Made by a program: the position numbers and the translations under genes. A stretch of DNA of 31,075 bases from Collinsella sp. (GTDB taxonomy: Bacteria; Actinomycetota; Coriobacteriia; Coriobacteriales; Coriobacteriaceae). The stretch lies in contig JAGZUC010000026.1 of the NCBI GenBank assembly GCA_018380195.1, forward strand, positions 1 to 31,075, written 5' to 3'. Positions 1 through 8,457 of this stretch are shown here, in pieces (within the stretch, counting starts at the first letter, position 1; each line of letters starts with the position of its first letter). The notes below the pieces were generated by a model. It did not search any database and was not told the origin of the DNA. It saw only the letters and a program-made list of their open reading frames with translations.

Positions 1-1
1 G

Positions 2-52
2 TTCGAGATGAGGGTCAAGACGCCGGCGCCCGATGGGGAGACGGCGAGTTAG
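2..52 (+). CDS. possible C-terminal tail of a truncated upstream gene
   Basis: Frame 2 is open from the window edge to a TAG at 50-52 and encodes 16 residues ending in PDGETAS, with G/C-rich third positions like the coding genes nearby. It could be the end of a plus-strand gene lying mostly outside the window. It is too short to assign a family and the frame may be fortuitous. Confidence 0.25.
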   Translation, partial: FEMRVKTPAPDGETAS

Positions 53-65
53 CCGGCAGGTCGGC

Positions 66-90
66 ATGTCAATCCTGGTCTAACAGAGCC
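66..90 (+). repeat. 25-bp repeat, inverted partner at 30981-31005
   Basis: This 25-bp stretch (beginning ATGTCAATCC and ending CAGAGCC) is the exact reverse complement of 30981-31005 near the other end of the window. Here it is followed within 25 bp by repeat family A. It lies between the possible upstream gene end and the HAD gene, so it is intergenic. Its function is unknown; it may be the edge of a dispersed element. Confidence 0.6.
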
Positions 91-112
91 AAACAAAATG
101 GGGACGCCCCGC

Positions 113-160
113 AAGGAGTGTCCCCAGGTGCCGGCAGAAAAGGAGCGTCCCAAAGTGCCG
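113..160 (+). repeat. repeat family A (GTCCCC units), copy 1
   Basis: Two imperfect units of about 27 bp built around AGGAGTGTCCCC followed by GTGCCGGCA. Positions 113-136 are identical over 24 bp to 19945-19968. Similar units occur at 16774-16866. It lies just past the stop codon of the minus-strand HAD gene. No T-run or strong stem marks it as a terminator. Confidence 0.6.
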
Positions 161-168
161 AGCCGCAG

Positions 169-939
169 CTATAACAGGCCAAAGTGCTTCGCGGCGTTGT
201 AGATGCCGTCGTCGTCCACGGCAGTCGTCACATAGGTCGCCGCAGCTTTCACCGTGTCCTGTGCGTTGCCCATGGCCACGCTCGTGCCCACGGCGGCAAA
301 CATCGACAGGTCGTTCTCGCCGTCGCCAAAGGCAATCGCCTCGCTCGCGTCGATACCAAGCCGCTCGAGCGTCGCCGCCACGCCCAGGTCCTTGCCGCCG
401 TTAGCGGGAATAATGTCGCAGAACAGGTCGCACCAGCGCGTGGTGAGCGAATGCGACACGGCGTCGGTCACGATATGTTCGTCGGCCGGGTCCACAAAGG
501 CGCAAAACTGGTAGACCGGTGCGTCAAAGGCGTGCTCAAACGGCTCCTCGTGGTAGACGATTCCCGCGTTGCTGCCAGCCGTCACCACGCGCTCGGACAG
601 GCGGTTCACAAACGAGTTCTCGCCCTGCATGCACAGCGAGTCGTAGCGCCCCTGCGCCACCTGGTCCACAATCACTGCAACGTCGTCCGGATCGATCGGA
701 CAGCTGCGGTAAACCCCCTCGGCATCAAAGCAGTGCTGGCCCGAAAGCGTAATGTACGCATCCCAGCCCAGGTCGAACAGCCAGTCCGGCATCTGGTAGG
801 TCGGACGGCCCGTGGCGATCACGCACGCAATCCCCTGCTCGCGAAAGCTGTCGAGCACCTGCTGCGCCGACGCCGGAATCCGGTGGGTCTTAAAGCTCAG
901 CAGCGTACCGTCGATATCGAAAAACGCGGCTTTGATCAT
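169..939 (-). CDS. Cof-type HAD-superfamily phosphatase
   Basis: A 256-aa cytosolic haloacid-dehalogenase hydrolase of the Cof/YbiV type. These proteins typically dephosphorylate sugar phosphates, nucleotides or flavin cofactors. Motif I is FFDIDGTLL at residues 6-14 with the nucleophile Asp and the acid/base Asp. Motif III is GDGENDLSMF near residue 206, preceded by the conserved Lys in NGGKDLG. The large middle section is the C2-type cap that sets substrate choice. The ATG at 939 lies 6 bp past the ABC-F stop, and its AGGAG sits inside the end of that gene, so the two are probably co-transcribed. The exact substrate cannot be told from sequence. Confidence 0.9.
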   Translation of the reverse strand: MIKAAFFDIDGTLLSFKTHRIPASAQQVLDSFREQGIACVIATGRPTYQMPDWLFDLGWDAYITLSGQHCFDAEGVYRSCPIDPDDVAVIVDQVAQGRYDSLCMQGENSFVNRLSERVVTAGSNAGIVYHEEPFEHAFDAPVYQFCAFVDPADEHIVTDAVSHSLTTRWCDLFCDIIPANGGKDLGVAATLERLGIDASEAIAFGDGENDLSMFAAVGTSVAMGNAQDTVKAAATYVTTAVDDDGIYNAAKHFGLL

Positions 940-945
940 TCTCGC

Positions 946-2805
946 CTACTCCTCGCCCTCGAGCTTTTCGCTTGCCTCGAGCCACGCCATCTCTAGCTCG
1001 TCCATGGCAGCGTGAGCCTCGTCGATCTTTGCCTGCTGCTCGCCGAGCGCCGTGTAGTTGGTGGGATCGACTTGGGCCATCGCGGCCTCGGCCTCCTCCA
1101 CGCGGGCGCGCTGCGTTTCCATCTTGCGCTCGAGCGAGCTCACCTCGCGGCGGAGCTTCTGGCGCTCGGCGTTGGACAGGCCGTTGGGCTGGCCGCTCGA
1201 CTTGGGCTTTTCGGCCGCAGCCGCCGCGGCACCGGTGTCAAACGTGCCGGTCTTGGCGCTCGGCGCACCCACGGGCTCGCCCTCGGCGGTGGCGTTGCAC
1301 AGGCGCAGGTACTGGTCCACGCCGCCGGGCATATGCGTCAGGTGGCCGTCGAGCAGCGCCCACTGCTGGTCGGTCACGCGCTCCATCAAGAAGCGGTCGT
1401 GCGTCACCAGGATCAGCGTGCCGGGCCAGCCGTCGAGCAGGTCCTCGACAATCGCCAGCATATCGGTATCCAGGTCGTTGCCGGGCTCGTCCAGGATAAG
1501 CACGTTGGGCTCGTCCAGGATCGTCAGCAGCAGCGACAAGCGACGGCGCTGGCCGCCCGAAAGATCGCCGATGCGACTCCAGAGCTGCTGCGTCGTAAAG
1601 CCCAGACGCTCGCAGAGCTTCTCGGGCGAGGTCTCCTTGCCGTCGATGACGTAATACTTCTTATAGTTGCTGAGCACCTCGCGGATCGTGTCGCCCATGT
1701 AGGGCTCGAGCTCCTCGAGCTGCTGCGATAGCACGCCAAAACGCACCGTCTGGCCGATCTTTACACGACCGCGCAGGGGCGCAATCTTGCCCTGAATCAC
1801 GTCAAGCAGTGTGGATTTGCCGGCGCCGTTCTCGCCCAACAGGCCATAGCGGTCGCCCGCACCGATGAGCCAGGTCACATCGGTGAGCACCTGCTTGGGC
1901 GCGCCATCGGTATCCGCATAGCCGGCATCCACGTCGATGACATCGATAACCTGCTTGCCCAGACGGCTCACCGCCAGGCGCTTAAGCTCCAGCTCGTCGC
2001 GCACGGGCGGCACGTCGGCGATGAGCTCGCGAGCGGCGTCCACGCGAAACTTGGGCTTGGTGGAGCGGGCCTGGGCGCCGCGACTCAGCCACGCAAGCTC
2101 CTTGCGCGCCATGTTGCGACGGCGTTCCTCGGTGACGGCGGCCATGCGGTCGCGCTCCACGCGCTGCAGGATGTATGCCGAGTAGCCGCCCTCGAAGGGA
2201 TCGACCTGGCCGTCGTGGACCTCCCACATGCTGTTGCAGACCTCGTCCAAGAACCAGCGATCGTGCGTGACCACGAGCATGGCGCCCTGGCCGCGCTGCC
2301 AGCGAGCCTTAAGATGGCGTGCAAGCCAGTTGATGGTGCGCATGTCCAGGTGGTTGGTGGGCTCATCGAGCATGAGCACGTCATAGTCGCCGATCAGCAG
2401 GCGCGCGAGGTCCACGCGACGGCGCTGACCGCCCGAAAGCTCGCCCACCGTGCCCTCCCAGGGCACATCGCTGATGAGGCCGGCGAGGATCTGGCGCGTG
2501 CGGGGGCTCGACGCCCACTCGTACTCGGGGGCGTCGCCCACAACGGCATGATGCACGGTATCAGTATCGACCAGGTTGTCCTTTTGGCCGAGCAGACCGA
2601 TCGTCGTGCCGCGGCGGTGCGTCACGCGTCCGTCGTCGGGCTCCAGCGTGCCAGCGAGCACGCTCAGCAGCGTCGACTTGCCGTCGCCGTTTTTACCGAC
2701 AATACCAATGCGGTCGCCCTCGCCCACGCCGAGCGTCACGCTATCGAAAATATGCTTGGTGGGAAACTCTAGGCTGACGGAATCGCATCCCAAAAGAATC
2801 GCCAT
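946..2805 (-). CDS. ABC-F family ATPase, Uup-like
   Basis: A 619-aa soluble twin-ATPase without membrane segments, so an ABC-F translation or ribosome-associated factor rather than a transporter. The first ABC domain has Walker A GKNGDGKST, signature LSGGQRRRV and Walker B LMLDEPTNHLD. The second has GENGAGKST, LSGGQRRRL and LILDEPGNDLD. After an Ala/Gly-rich linker the last 75 or so residues form a charged coiled coil (LRREVSSLERKME onward), as in Uup. The start is the ATG at 2805, preceded by AAGGAG; the frame stays open further upstream, but that part shows no family similarity. It is followed by the HAD gene in the same direction. Uup-like is the best subfamily call; an antibiotic-resistance ABC-F is less likely given the C-terminal coiled coil. 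Confidence 0.9.
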   Translation of the reverse strand: MAILLGCDSVSLEFPTKHIFDSVTLGVGEGDRIGIVGKNGDGKSTLLSVLAGTLEPDDGRVTHRRGTTIGLLGQKDNLVDTDTVHHAVVGDAPEYEWASSPRTRQILAGLISDVPWEGTVGELSGGQRRRVDLARLLIGDYDVLMLDEPTNHLDMRTINWLARHLKARWQRGQGAMLVVTHDRWFLDEVCNSMWEVHDGQVDPFEGGYSAYILQRVERDRMAAVTEERRRNMARKELAWLSRGAQARSTKPKFRVDAARELIADVPPVRDELELKRLAVSRLGKQVIDVIDVDAGYADTDGAPKQVLTDVTWLIGAGDRYGLLGENGAGKSTLLDVIQGKIAPLRGRVKIGQTVRFGVLSQQLEELEPYMGDTIREVLSNYKKYYVIDGKETSPEKLCERLGFTTQQLWSRIGDLSGGQRRRLSLLLTILDEPNVLILDEPGNDLDTDMLAIVEDLLDGWPGTLILVTHDRFLMERVTDQQWALLDGHLTHMPGGVDQYLRLCNATAEGEPVGAPSAKTGTFDTGAAAAAAEKPKSSGQPNGLSNAERQKLRREVSSLERKMETQRARVEEAEAAMAQVDPTNYTALGEQQAKIDEAHAAMDELEMAWLEASEKLEGEE

Positions 2806-2865
2806 ATGCCCTGCTCCTTCGTAGAAATTCAACGTTGTCCATGATAGCAGCGAGCCCCACCCCAA

Positions 2866-2900
2866 ACCACCACGAAGGCGCCTGTCCCCTTTGTGGTGGT
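2866..2900 (-). promoter_or_regulatory. leader stem-loop upstream of the ABC-F gene
   Basis: Arms 2866-2877 and 2889-2900 (ACCACCACGAAG against CTTTGTGGTGGT) pair over 12 bp with one mismatch around an 11-nt loop. It is about 60 nt upstream of the ABC-F start and after the pst terminator. It could be a leader hairpin or a spare terminator; no long T-run follows. ABC-F genes are often controlled by leader attenuation, but nothing here proves it. Confidence 0.35.
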
Positions 2901-2917
2901 CGTTTCGGTCGCAGAGC

Positions 2918-2954
2918 AAAAGGCGGGCCATCTCCCGCAAGAGATGACCCGCCT
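2918..2954 (-). terminator. terminator of the pstSCAB operon
   Basis: Arms 2921-2934 (AGGCGGGCCATCTC) and 2941-2954 (GAGATGACCCGCCT) pair over 14 bp with one mismatch around a 6-nt loop. On the minus strand the stem is followed by TTTT. It begins 55 bp after the pstB stop codon, which fits intrinsic termination of the phosphate operon before the ABC-F gene. Confidence 0.75.
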
Positions 2955-3009
2955 CTCCAATCAGTCCCGCGGTAACCGTGGCCGCCGCGGGCCTCAAGCA
3001 TGTCCCGGA

Positions 3010-3882
3010 CTAGGAGAACATGCCGGTGAGGTAATCATTCAGCCGCTTATCCTTGGGCCGTTGGAAAATCTCGTCGGTCTCGTCGTACTCGACCATATCG
3101 CCCATGTAGAAGAACGCCGTGCGGTTGGACACGCGCGACGCCTGCTCCATGTTGTGCGTCACGATGACGATGGCGCGCTCGGCCACGATCGACGACATAA
3201 GGTCCTCGATCGCCAACGTCGAGATGGGGTCGAGCGCCGAGCAGGGCTCGTCAAACAGGATCACGTCGGGGTTGAGCGCCAGCGTGCGCGCAATGCACAG
3301 ACGCTGCTGCTGGCCGCCCGAAAGCGCGTAGGCGCTCTTGTCGAGCTTGTCCTTGACCTCGTCCCAAAGCGCCGCGCCGCGCAGGCTTTCCTCGACCATG
3401 CGGTCGAGCTCGTCACGGTCGGTGATGCCGTGGCGCTTAGGCGCAAACGTGATGTTGTCGCGAATGGACTTGCGGAACGGGTTGGGCTGCTGGAACACCA
3501 TGCCAATGGAACGGCGCAGCTCGTAGGTGTTTTCGGTCTTGGTGTTCACGTTGCGCCCGCGATAGTTGATCTCGCCCTCCACGCGGCAGCCGCGAATCTC
3601 GCGATTCATGAGGTTGAGGCTACGCAAGAAGGTCGACTTACCGCAGCCCGAAGGCCCGATGAGCGCCGTGATCTCGCCCTTGTGAAAGTCGAGCGACGTA
3701 TTGTGCAGTGCATGGTGGTCACCATAGTACACGTTGACGTCCTTGGTGGAGAGCACGACCTCGTCGCTCACGGCCTTGCCGCTCACGCGCACGCGCTTCT
3801 CGCTCTCCCCCACGCTCGACAAAAAGTCCTGGGTCTCGGACGATGCCGCCTCAGTTGCGGGCGTTGCATTTATCTCGCTCAT
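3010..3882 (-). CDS. pstB: phosphate ABC transporter ATP-binding protein PstB
   Basis: A 290-aa ATPase that powers high-affinity inorganic phosphate import with PstA and PstC at the inner face of the membrane. Walker A is GPSGCGKST near residue 78, the signature is LSGGQQQRLCIART, and Walker B is VILFDEPCSALDP, followed by the switch His in IVTHNME. PstB is usually about 250 aa; here an extra Ser/Ala/Glu-rich N-terminal tail of about 40 residues precedes the ABC domain (VVLSTKDVNVYYG). The ATG overlaps the pstA stop by 4 nt (ATGA), indicating translational coupling. No phoU follows, although it often does in pst operons. Confidence 0.97.
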   Translation of the reverse strand: MSEINATPATEAASSETQDFLSSVGESEKRVRVSGKAVSDEVVLSTKDVNVYYGDHHALHNTSLDFHKGEITALIGPSGCGKSTFLRSLNLMNREIRGCRVEGEINYRGRNVNTKTENTYELRRSIGMVFQQPNPFRKSIRDNITFAPKRHGITDRDELDRMVEESLRGAALWDEVKDKLDKSAYALSGGQQQRLCIARTLALNPDVILFDEPCSALDPISTLAIEDLMSSIVAERAIVIVTHNMEQASRVSNRTAFFYMGDMVEYDETDEIFQRPKDKRLNDYLTGMFS

Positions 3883-4805
3883 TCGGCCGTCATCTTCCTT
3901 GCCAGTTGTTTGCCCACGATACGGGCGACTACGTTAAACAGCAGCACGCAAATCATCAGCAGCGCCGCGGTGCCCCAAACGATCTGCTGGGCCTCGGGGC
4001 TGCCCTCGCCATAGATCTTGTAGATGTGCACGGCGAGCGACTCACCGGGGCGGAACACGTTCCAGGCGCAGGTGGGGCTCGACAGGTTAAAGCTCAAGAA
4101 GTTCAGACGCACCGGCGAGCTCATGCCCGAGGTAAAGAGCAGCGCCGCGGCCTCGCCAAAGACGCGGCCGGCCGAAAGCACGATGCCGGTCACGATGGCG
4201 GGCATGGCCTCGGGAATCAGGATGTGCAGCGTGGCCTCCCAGCGGGTAAGGCCCATGGCCAGGCATGCATCGCGCTGGGCCTGTGGCACGTCCTCGAGCG
4301 CCTGCTGAATCACGCGCACCAGGATGGGGATATTGAACATGGTGAGAGCGACGGCGCCGGAGATGATGGAGTACTTCCAGCCCAGCTGCACCGAGAACAC
4401 CAGAAAGCCGAACATGCCGACGACGATGGAAGGCAGCGAGGACAGCGTCTCGATGGCGGTAGAGGCGATGTCGCGGATAGGGCCGTTCGGCGCGTACTCA
4501 ACCAGGAAGACCGCTCCGCCCAGACTGATGGGCACCGAGATGACCAGGGTGATCAACAGCAGATAGAACGAGTCGAACAGCTGGTAGAACACGCCGCCCT
4601 GGGTGCCGTTGGCACGCGACGGCTCCGTGAGGAAGCCCGGCTGGAACAGCGTCGAGATGCCCTCGAACAGGATGTAGGCCACCATGGAAACGACGATGAG
4701 CATGACGGTGGCGACGATTGCCGTCAACACGCCCGTGGCGATGCGGTCCTGTTTTTGGACACGCCCGAGTCTCGCCCCGTCGATATGGATGCGCGTGCTA
4801 GCCAC
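3879..4805 (-). CDS. pstA: phosphate ABC transporter permease PstA
   Basis: A 308-aa inner-membrane permease subunit with about six hydrophobic segments, beginning TGVLTAIVATVMLIVVSMVAYI. The EAA-type cytoplasmic loop that contacts PstB is visible around ALEDVPQAQRDACLAMGLTR (EAA motif: A-x3-G). The start is taken as GTG at 4805: a purine-rich AAGGGGG lies about 9 nt upstream, and this start overlaps the pstC stop by 8 nt. A TTG eight codons earlier is less attractive. It lies between pstC and pstB in the usual order. Confidence 0.95.
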   Translation of the reverse strand: MASTRIHIDGARLGRVQKQDRIATGVLTAIVATVMLIVVSMVAYILFEGISTLFQPGFLTEPSRANGTQGGVFYQLFDSFYLLLITLVISVPISLGGAVFLVEYAPNGPIRDIASTAIETLSSLPSIVVGMFGFLVFSVQLGWKYSIISGAVALTMFNIPILVRVIQQALEDVPQAQRDACLAMGLTRWEATLHILIPEAMPAIVTGIVLSAGRVFGEAAALLFTSGMSSPVRLNFLSFNLSSPTCAWNVFRPGESLAVHIYKIYGEGSPEAQQIVWGTAALLMICVLLFNVVARIVGKQLARKMTAE

Positions 4806-5706
4806 GAGCCTTCGCCCCCTTGCGGCCAATGAGATGGATGATCAGGATGAAGATGAGGCTCATGCCCATCAGCAGCAGACCGAGTGCCCACAGGACGTCG
4901 TCCTGGGCCGAGCCCTCGGCATAGACCGCCATGGACGTGGTGAGCGTGGTCGTGATGGTCGAAGCCGGCGACAGCAGCGACGTCGGCATGGCCTCGATGC
5001 CGCCGATAACCATGCGTACGGCGAGCGTCTCGCCAAAGGCGCGGGTCATGCCAAGGATGACCGCGGTCATGAGCGACGGCATGGCGGACTTGAGCACCAC
5101 GTGCCAGATGGTCTGCCAGCGGGTATAGCCCAGTGCGAGCGAGCCCTGACGGTAGCTTTCGGGCACGGCGCGCAGGCCGTCGACCGAAAGCGTGGTCATG
5201 GTCGGCAAGATCATGACGGCCAGCACGATGGCGCCGGGCAGGATGCCCAGGCCCGTGCTCACGTGGAAGACGCTCTTCATGAGGCCGACGACCACGTGAA
5301 AGCCGATCAGGCCAAAAACGACCGAAGGAATGCCAGTCAAAAGCTCAATGAGCGGCTGGAAGACCCTGGAGCCAAACTTAGGCTGGATCTCGACCGCAAA
5401 GATGGCAGAGCCGATGGCGATGGGCAGCACGATAAGCGTGGAGAGCACCATGACCGCAAACGAGGTGACGATCAGGGGCAGGGCGCCGGTATAGGGCAGC
5501 CCGTTTTCGGCCGTGTTGGCCAGGTCCCACTTGGTGCCGGTAAAGAACTCGACGATCGAAACGCCGTCCTTAAGAAAAGCCGAGAGGCCCTTTTGGGCGA
5601 CCATGAAGATGAGCGCGGCAACAACAAGCGTCACGAGCGCTACGCACGCGCCCGTGACACCCAGGCCCACGTTCTCAAGGTCGCGCTTTGGCAGCTGTTT
5701 TGCCAT
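4798..5706 (-). CDS. pstC: phosphate ABC transporter permease PstC
   Basis: A 302-aa membrane permease partner of PstA. The N-terminus is short and cytosolic, then come hydrophobic helices (ACVALVTLVVAALIFMV and others). The segment LLTGIPSVVFGLIGF and the EAA loop around LRAVPESYRQGSLALGYTR are typical of PstC. The ATG at 5706 is preceded by GGAAAGG. It starts 25 bp after the pstS stop and overlaps the pstA start, so it is the second gene of pstSCAB. Confidence 0.96.
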   Translation of the reverse strand: MAKQLPKRDLENVGLGVTGACVALVTLVVAALIFMVAQKGLSAFLKDGVSIVEFFTGTKWDLANTAENGLPYTGALPLIVTSFAVMVLSTLIVLPIAIGSAIFAVEIQPKFGSRVFQPLIELLTGIPSVVFGLIGFHVVVGLMKSVFHVSTGLGILPGAIVLAVMILPTMTTLSVDGLRAVPESYRQGSLALGYTRWQTIWHVVLKSAMPSLMTAVILGMTRAFGETLAVRMVIGGIEAMPTSLLSPASTITTTLTTSMAVYAEGSAQDDVLWALGLLLMGMSLIFILIIHLIGRKGAKARG

Positions 5707-5731
5707 TGCAAACCTTTCCGGGGGCGATTAC

Positions 5732-6673
5732 TTATTTAGCGGAAACCTTGCCGCTGGCGTCCTTGACGACCTTCATGGCAGAGACGGGGATGAAGCCCTG
5801 CTCCTCGACGAGCTTGCCCTGGACGTCGTCGGAAAGCATGAAGTCCAGGAAAGCCTTAGTGGCCTCGTCGGCGTCCTTGGAGCAGTACATGTGCTCGGTA
5901 GCCCAGATCTTGAAGGAGTCGTCGGTGACGTTCTCGCTCTTGGGCTCCACGCCCTCGACCTTGACGGCGTTGAACTTAGAGTCATCGAAGTGCGAGAAGT
6001 CGAGGTAGGAGATGGCGTTGTCGGTGCTGGCGATCTGAGTCTGAACGTCGCCGGACTTGTCGAGCTCGGCGTCGCCCTTAAAGTCGACAGCCTCGTCGCC
6101 AAAGACGGCGGCCTCGAAGGTGGCGCGGGTGCCGGAGCCAGCCTTACGGTTGAGGACGACGATGGTGGCGTCGTCGCCGCCGACCTCCTTCCAGTTGGTG
6201 ATCTGGCCGGAGAAGATGCCCTTGAGCTGCTCGAGGGACAGGTCGTCGACCTTGACGTTCTTGGAGACGACGGGGCCCATGCCCACGACGGCAACCTCAT
6301 GGTCGACGAGGTTCTTGACCTGGTCGGCCTCGAGCTTGATCTCGGCGAAGACGTCGGAGTTACCGATGGTGACGGTGCCGGCGGCCACAGCGGTCAGGCC
6401 CTTGCCCGAACCGTTGCCCGAACCGGAGATGGAGACGTCGGGGTTGGCGTCCATGAACTTCTCGGCAGCAGCCTCGACGAGGGCCTGGAACGAAGAGGCG
6501 CCGTCGTAGGTCACCTCGCCGGAGACGGACTCGGCAGCGGCAGCGGCGCTACCCTTGTCGGCGGCATCGGAAGTGTTGGAGCCACCGCAACCAACGAGGC
6601 CGAGACCGACGATGCTGGCAAGACCACCAGCGAGGCCGAGGAACTGACGACGAGAATAAGCCTGATCGAGCAT
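5732..6673 (-). CDS. pstS: phosphate-binding lipoprotein PstS with Tat-type signal
   Basis: A 313-aa extracellular phosphate-binding protein that feeds PstCA. The start is the ATG at 6673 (AGGAAG 5 nt upstream), not the longer open frame. The N-terminus has a twin-arginine motif, S7-R8-R9-Q-F-L, a hydrophobic core, then the lipobox L26-V-G-C29. This predicts Tat export followed by lipidation at Cys29. A Ser/Ala/Asp linker follows, then the periplasmic-binding fold with the phosphate loops GSGNGSGKG and RKAGSGTRATFE, both characteristic of PstS. It is the first gene of the operon, so regulation should act upstream; I see no convincing Pho box. Confidence 0.96.
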   Translation of the reverse strand: MLDQAYSRRQFLGLAGGLASIVGLGLVGCGGSNTSDAADKGSAAAAAESVSGEVTYDGASSFQALVEAAAEKFMDANPDVSISGSGNGSGKGLTAVAAGTVTIGNSDVFAEIKLEADQVKNLVDHEVAVVGMGPVVSKNVKVDDLSLEQLKGIFSGQITNWKEVGGDDATIVVLNRKAGSGTRATFEAAVFGDEAVDFKGDAELDKSGDVQTQIASTDNAISYLDFSHFDDSKFNAVKVEGVEPKSENVTDDSFKIWATEHMYCSKDADEATKAFLDFMLSDDVQGKLVEEQGFIPVSAMKVVKDASGKVSAK

Positions 6674-6698
6674 GATCTTCCTTTCATACATGCGACTC

Positions 6699-6715
6699 GC
6701 GGGCACCCTGCCCGC
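6699..6715 (-). promoter_or_regulatory. small stem-loop in the pstS leader
   Basis: GCGGGC (6699-6704) pairs perfectly with GCCCGC (6710-6715) around a 5-nt loop, 26 nt upstream of the pstS start. It may stabilise the leader. The rest of 6716-6870 shows no clear -35/-10 pair or Pho box by eye. Confidence 0.25.
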
Positions 6716-6870
6716 TTTGCTGTTTGGAAAGATACGACCTCGATCAGGCGACAGCCGCGCCAGCTGCGGTTTCTTACGGGCATCTGATAGACCCTTACCG
6801 CAAGCGCTGCCCAGCCTTTACAAACGAATAACAATCCCGGCATTTAGCGTGGCGCGCCTTTTACACCGAT

Positions 6871-6940
6871 AAAAAAGTTGCGGTGAAATAGTTCCTGTTT
6901 GGCTGTCAGGCAGCCGATTCTAGGAACTATTCCACCGCAA
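6871..6940 (-). terminator. terminator hairpin, repeat family B copy 1
   Basis: Arms 6878-6895 and 6923-6940 (TTGCGGTGAAATAGTTCC against GGAACTATTCCACCGCAA) pair over 18 bp with one imperfect pair that is a G-U wobble on the minus strand. A small inner hairpin (GGCTG/CAGCC, 6901-6915) fills the loop. On the minus strand the stem is followed directly by TTTTTT (6876-6871). It starts 26 bp past the pepV stop, so it terminates that gene. Homologous hairpins occur at 10153-10216 and 13720-13782. Confidence 0.8.
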
Positions 6941-6965
6941 CTTAGATTGGCAAAACGCCGTAACC

Positions 6966-8402
6966 TTAAAGCTCGAGCTCATTGAGCCTTAAGATCGCCA
7001 CAATATAGATCTTTAGCGCTTGCTTGAGCTGTTCTTCGTTGGCGCACTCGTTGGGGCCGTGCATCTGGCCGCCCCACGCAGGCAGCTCCAGGCCGGTCTC
7101 CTCGGGGCCAAACGACACGGCGCGGGCAAAGTTGCGCGCATACGTGCCGCCGCCCATGGCGAAGGGCTCGGCGTGCTTGCCCGTAAACTCGTTATAGGTG
7201 TCGATAAGCGCCTTCACGGCCGGATCGTCGGCCGAAACCGAGAACGGCACCTTGGCGCGACCCACGCGATACGTCACGCCAAAGCGGCCCACGAGCGGCT
7301 CGAGCTGCTCACACATGGTATCGGCGCTCGTACTGTCGGGGAAACGCACGTCGATGACCTGCTCAATATGGTCATCCGCCACACGGATGACGCCGGGATT
7401 GCAGGTGAGCGGGCCAAACGCCGCGCTCGTCGCATCAATCCCCAGGCCGCGGCCATAGGCGTCCGCATGCACAAAGGCCAGGAACTTGACGAACTCGTGC
7501 TCGGCAGGCGTCAGCAGGCGCTCGCCGCGGGCACCAAACGCGTCCTCGGCCTCGCGCAGGTACGCCACGATCAGGCCGACGGCGTTGATCGTGCCCTCGG
7601 GCATCGAGGCATGGCCACCAATGCCGTGGGCGAAAATCTGCGCATGACCGTTGTCGAGCGCCGTGACCTCAAGGCGGTCGGCGTTCTCGACCGGCGACGG
7701 CAGCTCGTCGACGGCAATCGCAAGCTCGCAAATAGACTGCGATGGGATAGCGTTGGTCGCCTCGGCACCGCTCCACGACACGATGCGCCCGCCGTCGATC
7801 TTGGGGCTCACAAACGTCGCCTCAAACTGGCCCTTCTCGGCATTGCAGACCGGGAACTCGGCATCGGGCGTAAACAGAAAGTCGGGGTCTGCGTAGCTCT
7901 CCAGGTAATGGTGAACGTCGGACATGCCCACTTCCTCATCGCAGCCCAACAGCGCGCGGAAGGTATAGCGCGGGGCGATGCCGTGCTTGAGCAGGTAGGC
8001 GCCGGCGTAGAGCGACAGGACGGCCGGGCCTTTGTCGTCGATCACGCCGCGACCGAGCAGCCAGCCCTCACGACGCTCCATCGCAAACGGATCGGTATTC
8101 CAACCAGGGCCGGCGGGAACCACGTCCACGTGGCAGATAGTCGCGAGCTGCTTGTCGCCGCGACCCGGAATGTCGGCAATACCCACATAACCCTCATCGT
8201 CGCTTGTCTGGTAGCCGAGCTTCTGCGCGATGCCGAGCGCACAATCGAGCGCGTCACGGACTGGGCGGCCAAACGGCGCGCCGGGCTCCGCATCGGCAGA
8301 AACCGCCACGGACGGATAGCTCACCAGCTGCGCAATATCGGCGACGACATCCTCCCAGACCTCATCGACATACTCGGCAACGCTCTGCTCCACCTGATTC
8401 AT
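6966..8402 (-). CDS. pepV: M20-family dipeptidase, PepV/Sapep-like
   Basis: A 478-aa cytosolic dinuclear-zinc dipeptidase that hydrolyses unprotected dipeptides. The M20 metal site is visible in order: TICHVDVVPAG (first His and Asp), RGVIDDKGP (bridging Asp), GCDEEVGMSD (Glu-Glu general base and ligand), FTPDAEFPV (Asp ligand) and the C-terminal HGPNEC (His ligand). The insert between residues 190 and 380 is the lid/dimerisation region of PepV-type enzymes. The start is the ATG at 8402 with AAGGAGG 7 nt upstream; the frame reads further upstream but only into Arg-rich noncoding sequence. The HAD gene lies just upstream in the same direction, 55 bp away. Confidence 0.92.
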   Translation of the reverse strand: MNQVEQSVAEYVDEVWEDVVADIAQLVSYPSVAVSADAEPGAPFGRPVRDALDCALGIAQKLGYQTSDDEGYVGIADIPGRGDKQLATICHVDVVPAGPGWNTDPFAMERREGWLLGRGVIDDKGPAVLSLYAGAYLLKHGIAPRYTFRALLGCDEEVGMSDVHHYLESYADPDFLFTPDAEFPVCNAEKGQFEATFVSPKIDGGRIVSWSGAEATNAIPSQSICELAIAVDELPSPVENADRLEVTALDNGHAQIFAHGIGGHASMPEGTINAVGLIVAYLREAEDAFGARGERLLTPAEHEFVKFLAFVHADAYGRGLGIDATSAAFGPLTCNPGVIRVADDHIEQVIDVRFPDSTSADTMCEQLEPLVGRFGVTYRVGRAKVPFSVSADDPAVKALIDTYNEFTGKHAEPFAMGGGTYARNFARAVSFGPEETGLELPAWGGQMHGPNECANEEQLKQALKIYIVAILRLNELEL

Positions 8403-8457
8403 GGACGACCTCCTTACCAATGAGCGACGGGTACGCCCGCCCCTCACATTACGTCTA

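Noticed and set aside
5513..6787. Long plus-strand frame opposite pstS and pstC
   Set aside because: Repetitive Val/Asp/Gly/Leu shadow of pstS; no motifs.
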